Assembly (NCBI RefSeq): GCF_030815955.1 | Contig: NZ_JAUSXK010000001.1 | Location: 186,001-250,000 of the forward strand | Source: Microbacterium murale | GTDB taxonomy: Bacteria > Actinomycetota > Actinomycetes > Actinomycetales > Microbacteriaceae | Direction of reading: 5' to 3' | DNA length: 64,000 bases | Shown: positions 43,837 through 56,973 of the stretch, in pieces | Layout of the letters: each line of letters starts with the position of its first letter | Position numbering within the stretch: position 1 is the first letter of the stretch | Program-made: the position numbers and the translations under genes | The notes under the pieces: model-generated | Databases searched by the model: none | What the model was told of the DNA's origin: nothing | The model's input: the letters and a program-made list of their open reading frames with translations, nothing else

Positions 43837-44868
43837 TCACGGTCGGTGGAACGGGTCCTCGTAGAGCTTCTCGGGAACGCGGAGCACGAAGATGGGTGTG
43901 CCGGACTCCCAGATCGCGGTTGCGCCGGCGCGCACAAGATCGATCTGTCGCGAACCCTCAGCAAGGATCTCGACGTCTCCCCCGACGACACGGACGGATG
44001 CACCGTTCACGGTGACCGCGTCATCCTTGCGCTCCGTCTGCGGATACGGTTCATGCAGCTCGCGCAGGTCACCCAGAATGTATGTCGGACGGGATCCCTC
44101 AGGTGCAGCCAGCACATGCTTCGGCCGGTCGATGCCGGTGAGCACGAGTACAGAGTCGATGCCTACCCGCACGGCGCCCATGATGTCGGTGTCGAGGCGG
44201 TCGCCGATGAACAACGTCTTGGTGGCGCCGAAGCGTGCGATCGCTTCCTCGAAGATCGGCACCTCGGGTTTGCCGGCCACAGTGGCCAAGCGTCCCACAG
44301 CCGTATGCACGGCTGAGACGAGCGTCCCGTTTCCCGGAGCGATGCCGCGTTCTCGTGGGATGGTCCAGTCGCTGTTGGTGGCGATCCAAGGGATGCCACC
44401 CTCTTCCTCCGGGACCTTCAGAGCGAAGGAGGCTTCTGCCAAGTCGGTCCAGGCGACCTCAGGAGCAAAGCCCTGCACGACGGCATCCGGGGCGTCGTCG
44501 GCGCTGCGTGTCACCGTATAGCCGGCCTTCTCGGCCTCCACGACGAGCCCTTCACCGCCCACTATGAGCAAGGTGGCGGGCGCGGGCACCATGGACGCGA
44601 GCAGGCGCATCGCCGCCTGCGGGCTGGTGACGACCTCACGCGCCTCTACGGTCAGACCGAGTGACGTGAGATGCGCCGCGACGGATGCGTCGGTGCGGGA
44701 GGCGTTGTTCGTGATGTACCCGACGCGCCGCGACCGGGCGACCTGGTTGAGGCTCTCGACGGCATGCGGGAGAGCACCGGGGCCGGCGTAGACGACGCCA
44801 TCAAGGTCGGCGAGAACGACGTCGACGCCATCGAGCGGAGTCGGGCGTGACCTGGAGAAGAGCCCCAC
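43837..44868 (-). CDS. HAD-IIA family phosphatase (NagD-like)
   Basis: A 343-residue HAD hydrolase. Nucleophile motif VLADLDGVVYAGP (DxD), motif II in YITNNAS, cap segment, and motif III/IV near AGKPEVPIFEEAI and FIGDRLDTDIMGA. NagD-like enzymes dephosphorylate small phosphates such as nucleoside monophosphates or glycolate phosphates; the substrate is not set. A C-terminal extension of about 70 residues (VNGASVRVVGGDVEIL) resembles a sterol-carrier or regulatory tail of actinobacterial members. A GTG start directly follows the stop of the repeat protein. Confidence 0.85.
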   Translation of the reverse strand: MGLFSRSRPTPLDGVDVVLADLDGVVYAGPGALPHAVESLNQVARSRRVGYITNNASRTDASVAAHLTSLGLTVEAREVVTSPQAAMRLLASMVPAPATLLIVGGEGLVVEAEKAGYTVTRSADDAPDAVVQGFAPEVAWTDLAEASFALKVPEEEGGIPWIATNSDWTIPRERGIAPGNGTLVSAVHTAVGRLATVAGKPEVPIFEEAIARFGATKTLFIGDRLDTDIMGAVRVGIDSVLVLTGIDRPKHVLAAPEGSRPTYILGDLRELHEPYPQTERKDDAVTVNGASVRVVGGDVEILAEGSRQIDLVRAGATAIWESGTPIFVLRVPEKLYEDPFHRP

Positions 44869-46275
44869 TCAGGACTCCTCTTCCTGCGCCTCGGCAGACT
44901 TCGTCGGCTCTTCGACCGTCTTTGTCGGTTCCTCGTCGGGGAACTCACCCTCGATGAGACCGTCTTCCACGAAGATCTCGTCTTCATCGTCATCGCCCAT
45001 GCCGAGTGCATCGGCTGCGACATCGGCGCGCTCCGCCCAGAATGCTGCTTCATCGTCGCGGCCGAGGTCTTCGAGCACCGCCGCGTGCGCAGCGAACAGA
45101 GCGGGACTCCACTCGAAAGCACGATCGGGGTCGAGCTCGGGGATCTGCAGCTCGCCGAGAGCGAGTTCGGTGTCGCCGAGGTCGAGACGCGCGCCTGACA
45201 TGGCGATGGCGAGGGCGACGCGCACCGGTGTCGGAAGCTTCGACCGATCCGCAGCGCGTCCGGTCTCGAGGGCTCGGTCCGGGCGTCCGATTCCGCGCTC
45301 GCTGTCGACCATGAGGGCGATCTGGTCGTCCTTGCCGGAGATACGCCGGTAGGTGCGCAGCTCGCGCAGAGCGAGTGCGAAGTCGCCAGTCGCGTAGGCG
45401 GTGATTCCGAGCGACTCGCGCACGATGGCGATGCGGCCTGCCCGGCGGGATGCCGCCAGCGCATGCTCATGAGCGAGAGGGGGGTCTTCGTCGATCAGCC
45501 GAGCAGCCATGGCAAGATGACGGGCGACCTGCTCGGCGTTCTCCTTGCTCAGCGTCTTCAGCTCGTTGCGTGCCGAGGCGTGCAGATCATTGGGAGTGAC
45601 GTCCTCGGGAACAATCGGATCGTCGAAGCGCGGACGATCGTCGGTCCGGCGATCAGGACGCTCACGTCCACTGCCGGCACGCTGTGGGAAGCCACGCCCG
45701 GCGGAGCTGCGATCGTCGCGACGCGGTGCGCCGTCCCGACCCTGGTAGCCGCCTTCACGCTTCTGGTAGCCGGCTTCACGGCGATCACCATCCTTACGTG
45801 GTGCGGCGCCGTCCCGCTTGGCGTAGCCACCTTCGTGACGCGGGGCGCCAGAACCTTCGCGACGCGGAGCACCGTCACGACCCTGGTAGCCGCCTTCGCG
45901 GCGCGGTGCGCCGGAACCTTCGCGACGCGGTGCGCCGGAACCTCCGCGACGCGGTGCGCCGGAACCTTCACGACGCGGTGCGCCGGAACCTTCACGACGC
46001 GGTGCGCCGGAACCTTCGCGACGCGGTGCGCCGGAACCTTCACGGCGCGGAGCGCCATCACGGCCCTGATAACCACCTTCGCGACGCGGGGCGCCAGAAC
46101 CTTCGCGACGCGGTGCGCCGGAACCATCACGGCGCGGGGCACCATCACGGCGCGGGGCGCTGGAACCACCAGACGAAGTTGAGCGATCAGAGCGCGGAGG
46201 ACGGCCCTGACGATCGTCGCGTCGGGCATTGGAGTCGTCGTCACGTCGCGGGCGACGCTCATCCTCGTTCGGCAT
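44869..46275 (-). CDS. Arg/Gly-repeat protein with TPR-like C-terminal domain
   Basis: A 468-residue protein in two halves. Residues 38-187 are a low-complexity array built on GSGAPRRE and GGYQGRDGAPRR units, strongly basic and probably disordered, likely nucleic-acid binding. Residues 225-430 are helical with TPR-like pairs (HALAASRRAGRIAIVRESLGI; ALRELRTYRRISGKDDQIALM), and the tail is very acidic. Comparable proteins occur next to tlyA in Microbacteriaceae, often labelled as primosomal or hypothetical; the function is unknown. It is the first gene after the rRNA terminator and heads the core block. Confidence 0.8.
   Translation of the reverse strand: MPNEDERRPRRDDDSNARRDDRQGRPPRSDRSTSSGGSSAPRRDGAPRRDGSGAPRREGSGAPRREGGYQGRDGAPRREGSGAPRREGSGAPRREGSGAPRREGSGAPRRGGSGAPRREGSGAPRREGGYQGRDGAPRREGSGAPRHEGGYAKRDGAAPRKDGDRREAGYQKREGGYQGRDGAPRRDDRSSAGRGFPQRAGSGRERPDRRTDDRPRFDDPIVPEDVTPNDLHASARNELKTLSKENAEQVARHLAMAARLIDEDPPLAHEHALAASRRAGRIAIVRESLGITAYATGDFALALRELRTYRRISGKDDQIALMVDSERGIGRPDRALETGRAADRSKLPTPVRVALAIAMSGARLDLGDTELALGELQIPELDPDRAFEWSPALFAAHAAVLEDLGRDDEAAFWAERADVAADALGMGDDDEDEIFVEDGLIEGEFPDEEPTKTVEEPTKSAEAQEEES
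45715..46164. repeat. Tandem 24-bp coding repeat
   Basis: Imperfect 24-bp units, GGTGCGCCGGAACCTTCGCG with its flanking bases, recur about ten times, encoding GSGAPRRE, interrupted by longer GGYQGRD units. In-frame unit gain or loss is likely between strains. It is coding, not a CRISPR. Confidence 0.8.
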
Positions 46276-46305
46276 GCTCTGATTCTCTCAACTTCCTGTA
46301 AAACG

Positions 46306-46339
46306 CAAAATGGCCACCCAGCGTTGGGTGGCCATTTTG
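46306..46339 (-). terminator. rRNA operon terminator
   Basis: CAAAATGGCCACCCA (46306-46320) pairs perfectly with TGGGTGGCCATTTTG (46325-46339), a 15-bp stem with a 4-nt loop followed on the minus strand by a T-rich tract. It separates 5S from the core block. Confidence 0.9.
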
Positions 46340-46349
46340 TTTAGAAGAA

Positions 46350-46466
46350 GTTCGGCGGTGTCCTACTCTCCCACAGGGTCCCCCCTGCAGTACCATCGGC
46401 GCTGTGAGGCTTAGCTTCCGGGTTCGGAATGTAACCGGGCGTTTCCCTCACGCTATGGCCGCCGAA
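46350..46466 (-). rRNA. rrf: 5S ribosomal RNA
   Basis: About 117 nt with the actinobacterial 5S pattern (minus strand ...GGCCATAGCGTGAGGGAAAC... and ...GAGAGTAGGACACCGCCGAAC). Ends are estimated to a few bases. Confidence 0.92.
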
Positions 46467-46572
46467 ACACTATTGATGTTTCAACAAAAACCTAAAGGCA
46501 CGCGTGGTGCCTGTTAGGGTTCTCGACCGTACATCGAGAACCACTCAGTGGACGCGTAGCACCAACAAACGG

Positions 46573-51640
<5,068 letters not shown>

Positions 51641-51893
51641 AAAAGAAAAAAACTGAACACACCGGAAAAAGGCATGAGCAGCGAGTTTGAACTGACCAAA
51701 GAAATGAATCAAACTGACTTCATTTAAAATGCCAACCCCCGGAAGGGCTGGTCTTTGATCCAAAGGAATTCTCACCACTCCGAAGAGCGACGAGGATAAT
51801 TTGGCATTTGACAAGTGCACGCTGTTGAGTTCTCAAGGATCGGACGCTCCCCCGACCCAGTCATCACAACCAGGCCCGAAGGGCAACTTCTCA
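51641..51893 (-). other. rRNA leader with processing stem and boxA-like element
   Basis: Transcribed leader between promoter and 16S. AAATGCCAA (51727-51735) and TTGGCATTT (51801-51809) pair and enclose about 65 nt, a probable processing or leader hairpin. CTTGAGAACTCAACAGCGTG (minus strand, about 51818-51837) is the conserved leader motif shared with the spacers. No gene. Confidence 0.65.
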
Positions 51894-51921
51894 ATCTTAC
51901 CCCGTGGCATCCGTTTGTCAA
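51894..51921 (-). promoter_or_regulatory. rRNA operon promoter
   Basis: Minus-strand -35 TTGACA (51916-51921, consensus) and -10 TAAGAT (51894-51899) with a 16-bp spacer, about 250 bp upstream of 16S. The consensus -35 and position before the leader support it. Confidence 0.7.
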
Positions 51922-51970
51922 ATCGGCGATCCGAGCGAACTCGATGTCGATCTGCGGAACCACAGAGCAA

Positions 51971-52010
51971 CCCCGCACAGCATCTCACCGAGGTGATCTT
52001 CTGTGTGGGG
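51971..52010. repeat. Inverted repeat upstream of the rRNA promoter
   Basis: CCCCGCACAG (51971-51980) and CTGTGTGGGG (52001-52010) pair with a single mismatch, with a further inner CACC/GGTG pairing. It could be a terminator for minus-strand readthrough or a regulatory site above the rrn promoter. The surrounding 51922-52210 has no gene. Confidence 0.45.
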
Positions 52011-52210
52011 TGTTGTTCAACCGCTTGAGGGGAGCTGAGCCTTGGCCCTTTCTCAACCCTGTGGGGCGAACAAGTAATAAGTTACGCGGGATCCGGGGGT
52101 CCGGCAAATCACGGGATCACCCCGGGCGTGTCGCCTCAGCCGCTCAGAATCATCAGTCCTGATCACGCGCATTTTCTGCTCGGAACGCGGCTCGGCGTAC
52201 GATCTCGACC

Positions 52211-52246
52211 ATGGATCTGCTCGTCGACCGCCCCTCTTCGTCATGA
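52211..52246 (+). CDS. Possible 11-codon leader peptide coupled to the CoA-transferase gene
   Basis: ATG at 52211 opens MDLLVDRPSSS and ends with a TGA that overlaps the next ATG (ATGA at 52243). A -10-like TACGAT lies 7 nt before 52211, as in the leaderless genes of this genome. It may exist only to deliver ribosomes to the next start. Low certainty. Confidence 0.3.
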   Translation: MDLLVDRPSSS

Positions 52247-53505
52247 GTGTGCCGGTCCCGCTCCCCTCTCGCCTGTCGACAGGCGATCTCGCCTGGGCCA
52301 GTGTGACTGCCGTGCTGCGGTCCGTCAGCGACTCGCCCCCCGCCGATCCGGATCCCGACCGGATCGCGATGGCGTACCGCAGTGATCGGCTGCTCCGAGT
52401 GGACGGCCAGGCCGCATCGGTGTGGTCGGCATCCTCCGGGTTCTGGCGCGCGAACGACGGATGGCTTCGCACGCACGGCAACTACCCGCATCGTGCGCGT
52501 GCCCTTCGTCGCGGTCTCGCACTGTCTGCAGACGCTGACGCTGCCGACCTGCGCGCAGCGTTCGCCGCGGCATCCGTTCATGAGTCCGTCGACCGCATCA
52601 CTGCCGCCGGAGGGCTGGCCGTCCCCGTCAACGCGGAGAATCCCGATCTCGACGCGACGCTGCGGTCGCGCCCCCTCGTCGAGCTGCGTCGTGTCGGCGA
52701 CGCACCCCGATCTGCGGCGTCTGCGGGTACGGCAGAGTCCTCTCGAACTGCACCGCTTCACGGCATTCGAGTACTCGACCTCACCCGCGTGATCGCGGGT
52801 CCGGTCTGCACTCGCACTCTCGCCCTGCTCGGCGCCGAGGTGCTGCGCATCGATCCACCCCATCTCGCCGAACCGGAGTGGCAGCACTTCGACACCGGTC
52901 ACGGAAAGCGCAGCGCGCTGCTGGATGCGCGGTCAGCGCAGATGACCGCACTCGTGGAAGGCGCGGATGTCATCGTGCTCGGCTACCGCCCCGCCGCCCT
53001 CGCGCGTCTCGGCCTCGCCCCCGAGCTCCTCGCCGAACAGCATCCCGGCCTGATCATCGCGCAGCTGAGTGCATGGGGCACTGCACACCCTGACCGCGCA
53101 GGATTCGACTCGCTCGTGCAAGCGGAATCGGGTATCGCGATGATCGAATCGCCCGACGGCGAGCGCCCCGGCGCCCTTCCGGCACAGGCGCTCGACCACA
53201 GCGCCGGCTACCTTCTGGCGGCGGCCGTCTGCGAGACGCTCCGTCGCCGCCGGAGGGAAGGCGGCACCTGGCACATCGAGACCTCGCTACGACGAGTGGC
53301 CGCAGAACTGCTCGGAATGCCACGACGCGAAGCCCCGGAACCAGAGCGTGAGATCGATCCAGCCGAGCACAGTCAGGAGTTCCTCATCGAAGGACGCACG
53401 CTCGTGACCGCCGGTTCAGTGCTCCCGGGGTTCAGCTTCGCCGCACCGCGCCCGTGGGGCGGCGACCGCCCACAATGGCGATCACCACGCACAGCACGAG
53501 CGTGA
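52243..53505 (+). CDS. CoA-transferase family III (CaiB/BaiF) protein
   Basis: A 420-residue protein. The central part, HGIRVLDLTRVIAGPVCTRTLALLGAEVLRID, is the family III CoA-transferase signature, and DTGHGKRSALLD and the GFDSLVQAESGIA region follow. An N-terminal domain of about 160 residues precedes it, giving a two-part layout unlike CaiB (about 400 with the signature at the start). The catalytic Asp usually found after the signature could not be assigned with confidence. The last 74 bp overlap the convergent DUF4184 gene. Confidence 0.8.
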   Translation: MSVPVPLPSRLSTGDLAWASVTAVLRSVSDSPPADPDPDRIAMAYRSDRLLRVDGQAASVWSASSGFWRANDGWLRTHGNYPHRARALRRGLALSADADAADLRAAFAAASVHESVDRITAAGGLAVPVNAENPDLDATLRSRPLVELRRVGDAPRSAASAGTAESSRTAPLHGIRVLDLTRVIAGPVCTRTLALLGAEVLRIDPPHLAEPEWQHFDTGHGKRSALLDARSAQMTALVEGADVIVLGYRPAALARLGLAPELLAEQHPGLIIAQLSAWGTAHPDRAGFDSLVQAESGIAMIESPDGERPGALPAQALDHSAGYLLAAAVCETLRRRRREGGTWHIETSLRRVAAELLGMPRREAPEPEREIDPAEHSQEFLIEGRTLVTAGSVLPGFSFAAPRPWGGDRPQWRSPRTARA

Positions 53506-54241
53506 GCATCGCCCAGATTCCGCACGCGGGAGGCAGCACACGATACGCAAGATGCTGGATCGTGAATCCCGCGGTGAACGGGCCGTAGGCCAGGTACCCG
53601 ATCACCCATGCGGCGATGAGGATCACCGGGAGCGAAAACCACCACGACACCCGAGCCCACGGGGGCAGCGTCCGCCCGCGCACATCCTGAGGCTCACTGC
53701 GACGCAGCCAGAGGAGTGCCCAGACGCCGATGATGGCGAGCCCGACGACGCTCGATCCGTGTTGCAGCCATTTGAATCCCTGCAACGGCCCCCACTGCTC
53801 AGCCAAAGCCGGAAAGAGCTGAGAGCCGATACGTCCAGCGTGGGTGAACGCATCCCACAGGATGTGCGAGACGACGCCGAGCAGCAGCGACAGCACGAGC
53901 AGCGGCACATACGAGCGCCGTTGCCCCACACCTATCGCCTGCTTCACGGCATCTGCGGCCGGCTCATCCCAGCTGCGCGGTAGCCTGCGCGCCAGCCAGG
54001 AGGGTGACAACTCTGAAGCCGCGGGCCGCAGCACCACGCGCCAGATGAGGAACAGTCCGAGCGCGAGCACCGTCGTCCAGAGCACGTTGGCGTAGGTATG
54101 GGTGAACGCGTACGTGACGCCGAATCCGCGCAGGAACAGCGGCAGGTCCGGAGTCATCGCGCCGATCGCGATCGCCGACGGGATCAGTGGCGTGCGGATG
54201 AAAGGCAGCGCGAGCACTGCATGGCTCGGTGTGAACGGCAT
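53432..54241 (-). CDS. DUF4184-family membrane protein
   Basis: A 269-residue membrane protein with about six hydrophobic segments. The N-terminus MPFTPSHAVLALPFIR and the APDLPLFL-like TPDLPLFLRGFG are the DUF4184 signature, and HILWDAFTHAG keeps the conserved His/Asp pair reminiscent of metal-dependent membrane hydrolases. Function unknown. The start shares one base with the tyrS stop (TGATG), so it is probably coupled to tyrS. Confidence 0.85.
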   Translation of the reverse strand: MPFTPSHAVLALPFIRTPLIPSAIAIGAMTPDLPLFLRGFGVTYAFTHTYANVLWTTVLALGLFLIWRVVLRPAASELSPSWLARRLPRSWDEPAADAVKQAIGVGQRRSYVPLLVLSLLLGVVSHILWDAFTHAGRIGSQLFPALAEQWGPLQGFKWLQHGSSVVGLAIIGVWALLWLRRSEPQDVRGRTLPPWARVSWWFSLPVILIAAWVIGYLAYGPFTAGFTIQHLAYRVLPPACGIWAMLTLVLCVVIAIVGGRRPTGAVRRS

Positions 54242-55542
54242 CAGCCGATGAACACGCCCGCGAGCGTCTTCTTACCGCGACGAAGTACCGACACCCCTCC
54301 GGGCAGAGTTCCCTCCACGACAGCAGCGTCGTCTTCCACCCGCGAACCGTCGACCGAGACGCCGCCCTGCGCGATCGCGCGACGCGCCTCTGAGAGGCTC
54401 CCGACAAGACCGGTCGAGACGAGCGCGTCGACGACCGTCGTGCCGGCCGCGGCGGTCGTGTGCGGAAGCTCCTCGAGAGCGGAACGCAGCGTCGCCGGGT
54501 CCAGAGCGGTCAGGTCGCCCTGGCCGAAGAGAGCCTCTGATGCTGCGATGACGGCGGCGGTGGCATCCGTGCCGTGCACAGTCGCGACCACCTCGAGCGC
54601 GAGGCGCTTCTGGGCGGCACGTCGGAACGGCTCGGATTCGACGAGGGCCGCGTACTCCTCGATCTCTGCCCGCGTGAGGAACGTGAAGACCTTCAGCCGC
54701 TCGATCACGTCGACGTCGGCCGTGCTGAGCCAGAACTGGTACATCCGGTACGGGCTGCACATGTCGGCGTCGAGCCAGATGGCGTTGCCCTCGCTCTTGC
54801 CGAACTTCGTGCCGTCGCTATTCGTGATCAACGGGGTGCCGATCGCGTGCGCGGAGACCCCCTCGGCTCGGCGGATGAGGTCGGTGCCGCTGGTGAGGTT
54901 GCCCCACTGGTCGCTGCCGCCGGTCTGCAGCACGCAGTCGTACTGGCGGTACAGCTCGAGGTAGTCCATGCCCTGCAGGATCTGGTAGCTGAACTCGGTG
55001 TAGCTGATGCCCTCGTCGGAGTTCAGGCGCGCGGCGACGGCATCCTTCTTCAGCATCGTGCCGACGCGGTAGTGCTTTCCGATCTCCCGCAGGAAGTCGA
55101 TCGCCGACATGGGCGCCGTCCAGTCGAGGTTGTTCACCATGCGCGCGGCGTTGTCGCCCTCGAAGCTCAGGTAGCGCTCGACCTGGGCCCGCAGACGGCC
55201 GACCCACTGGGCGACCGTCTCCGGGGTGTTCAGCGTGCGCTCCGCCGTGGGGCGAGGGTCGCCGATGAGTCCGGTCGAGCCGCCGACGAGGCCGAGCGGC
55301 TTGTGACCCGCGAGCTGGATGCGGCGCATCGTGAGCAACTGCACGAGGTTTCCCAGATGCAGGCTGGCCGCCGTCGGATCGAACCCGCAGTAATACGTGA
55401 TCGGGTCTCCGGCGAGAAGGGCGCGCAGCGCCTCCTGGTCGGTGGACACGTGGACGAGGCCGCGCCACACGAGTTCATCCCACACGTTCTCGAACGTGGG
55501 GTCGATCGCGGGTTCAGCAGTCGTCAGAGCAGGATTCGACAC
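54241..55542 (-). CDS. tyrS: Tyrosyl-tRNA synthetase
   Basis: A 433-residue class I synthetase of the bacterial TyrRS type: YCGFDPTAASLHLGNLVQLL (HIGH-like HLGN), GSDQWGNL and the KFGKSEGN (KMSKS-like) loop, with a C-terminal S4 domain. It charges tRNA-Tyr. It starts at a GTG (VSNPALTT). Only about 30 bp separate it from the aldo/keto reductase stop, so there is no room for a T-box leader. Confidence 0.95.
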   Translation of the reverse strand: MSNPALTTAEPAIDPTFENVWDELVWRGLVHVSTDQEALRALLAGDPITYYCGFDPTAASLHLGNLVQLLTMRRIQLAGHKPLGLVGGSTGLIGDPRPTAERTLNTPETVAQWVGRLRAQVERYLSFEGDNAARMVNNLDWTAPMSAIDFLREIGKHYRVGTMLKKDAVAARLNSDEGISYTEFSYQILQGMDYLELYRQYDCVLQTGGSDQWGNLTSGTDLIRRAEGVSAHAIGTPLITNSDGTKFGKSEGNAIWLDADMCSPYRMYQFWLSTADVDVIERLKVFTFLTRAEIEEYAALVESEPFRRAAQKRLALEVVATVHGTDATAAVIAASEALFGQGDLTALDPATLRSALEELPHTTAAAGTTVVDALVSTGLVGSLSEARRAIAQGGVSVDGSRVEDDAAVVEGTLPGGVSVLRRGKKTLAGVFIG

Positions 55543-55574
55543 GCGCTCCAGGCTATCAGCGCGGCACCGCCCCC

Positions 55575-56528
55575 TCAGGCCGGTGCATCCATCGCCTCGA
55601 CCTCCTCCGGTGCGAGAGTCAGGAGTGCAGCGTCCATCGCCGTCTCGAGCTGGTCGAGCCTGCTCCCGCCCAGGATCGGACGGATGCCGTGCGCCAGCAG
55701 CCAGGCGAGCACGATCTGCCCGCGCTGGGCACCGCGTTCACCGGCGATCTCATCGAGCACGGCGAGACGTCGCGTGTTGCCGGGATGGTCGTAGACCTCA
55801 GCGATCGTCTTGTCCGGGTTGTCGTAGGCACCGGACAGGAGCGGTGTGTACGCCCAGGTCTCGATGCCGTGCTCCGTGGCGTAGTCGCGTTGTTCGTCAT
55901 CGAACACCCCGAACCGGTGGATGACTCCTGGCAGCCGTGTGCCGGGCCGGGCTCGCAGATAAGTGCTGTTGAGCTGGAATGCGTCGATAGGGAGGGTCCC
56001 GATCTGCTTCGCATGCGCGCGAGCCCGCTCGACCCGCCATGCGGGATGGTTGGATGCGCCGACCCGACGCACTGTGCCCGCCGACGTCAGTTCAGCGAGT
56101 GCCTCCACAGTCTCTTCGATAGGCACCGATCGATCCTCTTGATGCAACCAGAGCAGATCGATCTGATCGACCCCGAGCCGATCGAGGCTGCCGGCCGCCG
56201 CATCACGGATCGCACGCGCCGACAGACCGGCTCGGCGTTCCGGCCAGGACCCGGGCCACAGCGGCTCGGCACCGAGCTTCGTCGACAGCCTCACCTGCTC
56301 GCGGAACCCTGGTCGAGCGGCCAGCCAGCGACCGAGGACCGCTTCGGATGCCCCACCGTGACCGGTGGGACTGTCCCAGAAGCTGTAGCAGTCAGCTGTG
56401 TCGATCCAGACACCGCCGCGTTCGACGAAGCGGTCGAGCAGCGCGAAAGAGGTGTCCTCATCGATTCGGGTGCCGAAGGACATCGCACCGAGCACGAGCG
56501 GGGAAACGGGGATCCTGTCATCAGTCAT
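55575..56528 (-). CDS. Aldo/keto reductase
   Basis: About 317 residues, a TIM-barrel oxidoreductase. ERGGVWIDTADCYS holds the catalytic Asp/Tyr region, RLSTKLG the Lys, and LLWLHQEDRSVPIEE the His; the NADPH site is near ILGGSRLDQLETAM. The substrate is unknown. The promoter region overlaps a canonical MerR dyad, so expression is likely controlled by the divergent MerR protein. The ATG at 56528 is preferred over the upstream open frame that runs into the dyad. Confidence 0.88.
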   Translation of the reverse strand: MTDDRIPVSPLVLGAMSFGTRIDEDTSFALLDRFVERGGVWIDTADCYSFWDSPTGHGGASEAVLGRWLAARPGFREQVRLSTKLGAEPLWPGSWPERRAGLSARAIRDAAAGSLDRLGVDQIDLLWLHQEDRSVPIEETVEALAELTSAGTVRRVGASNHPAWRVERARAHAKQIGTLPIDAFQLNSTYLRARPGTRLPGVIHRFGVFDDEQRDYATEHGIETWAYTPLLSGAYDNPDKTIAEVYDHPGNTRRLAVLDEIAGERGAQRGQIVLAWLLAHGIRPILGGSRLDQLETAMDAALLTLAPEEVEAMDAPA

Positions 56529-56542
56529 GAGCCCACTGTGCA

Positions 56543-56562
56543 ACCTGGAGCGCACTCCAGGT
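56543..56562. promoter_or_regulatory. MerR-type operator (ACCTGGAG-CGCA-CTCCAGGT)
   Basis: Perfect 8-bp arms around a 4-bp centre. On the minus strand it fills the long (19-bp) spacer between TTGACC (56560-56565) and CACAGT, the classic MerR-activated promoter layout driving the aldo/keto reductase. Confidence 0.75.
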
Positions 56563-56581
56563 CAAGCTCTATGCTCGGGCC

Positions 56582-56938
56582 ATGACGACGTACACACCTG
56601 CCGAGGCGTCAGAGCGCAGCGGATTCAGCATCGATACCCTGCGGTACTACGAGCGCGAGGGAATCCTCGCTCCGGTGCGACGCACCGCGGGCGGACATCG
56701 CGTCTACTCCGATTCCGAGCTGGGCACACTCGAATTCCTCAAGTGCCTGCGCGACACCGGGATGCCAGTGGAGCGGCTCCGTCGCTACGGCGAGCTGTGC
56801 CGCGACGAGGAGACGGTCCCGGAGCGCATCGCCCTGCTCGAGGAGCATGCCGCCAGTGTGCAGCGACAACTCGACGAGGTGCTCGCGAAGCAGGCACGAC
56901 TCACGGAGAAGCTCGACTGGTACCGCTCGATCCTCTGA
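56582..56938 (+). CDS. MerR-family transcriptional regulator
   Basis: A 118-residue MerR protein: winged helix TPAEASERSGFSIDTLRYYE (residues 5-24), RRTAGGHRVYSDSELGTLEF, and a dimerising coiled coil. There are no cysteine ligands at the C-terminus, so it is not a classical metal sensor; it may respond to a small electrophile or aldehyde, consistent with the reductase partner. Divergent from the aldo/keto reductase with one shared dyad. TATGCT lies 6 nt before the ATG, suggesting leaderless translation. Confidence 0.9.
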   Translation: MTTYTPAEASERSGFSIDTLRYYEREGILAPVRRTAGGHRVYSDSELGTLEFLKCLRDTGMPVERLRRYGELCRDEETVPERIALLEEHAASVQRQLDEVLAKQARLTEKLDWYRSIL

Positions 56939-56973
56939 TGGGAGATTTTCTGATCGAGTGATCGGCCGACCGG

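Noticed and set aside
45715..46164. CRISPR-like regularly spaced repeats
   Set aside because: Units are directly adjacent, 24 bp, in frame and encode GSGAPRRE; there are no unique spacers and no cas genes.
45463..46182. Long open frame antisense to the Arg/Gly-repeat gene
   Set aside because: It is a by-product of the 24-bp repeat: the opposite strand of a stop-free repeat stays open. No start signal or protein family.
53432..53505. Frameshift or assembly error at the CoA-transferase/DUF4184 ends
   Set aside because: Both frames remain sensible up to their stops; convergent overlaps of this size occur in compact actinobacterial genomes.
55543..55574. T-box or other tRNA-sensing leader before tyrS
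   Set aside because: The tyrS upstream side on the minus strand (above 55542) shows no T-box consensus, and only short spacers exist around the gene.
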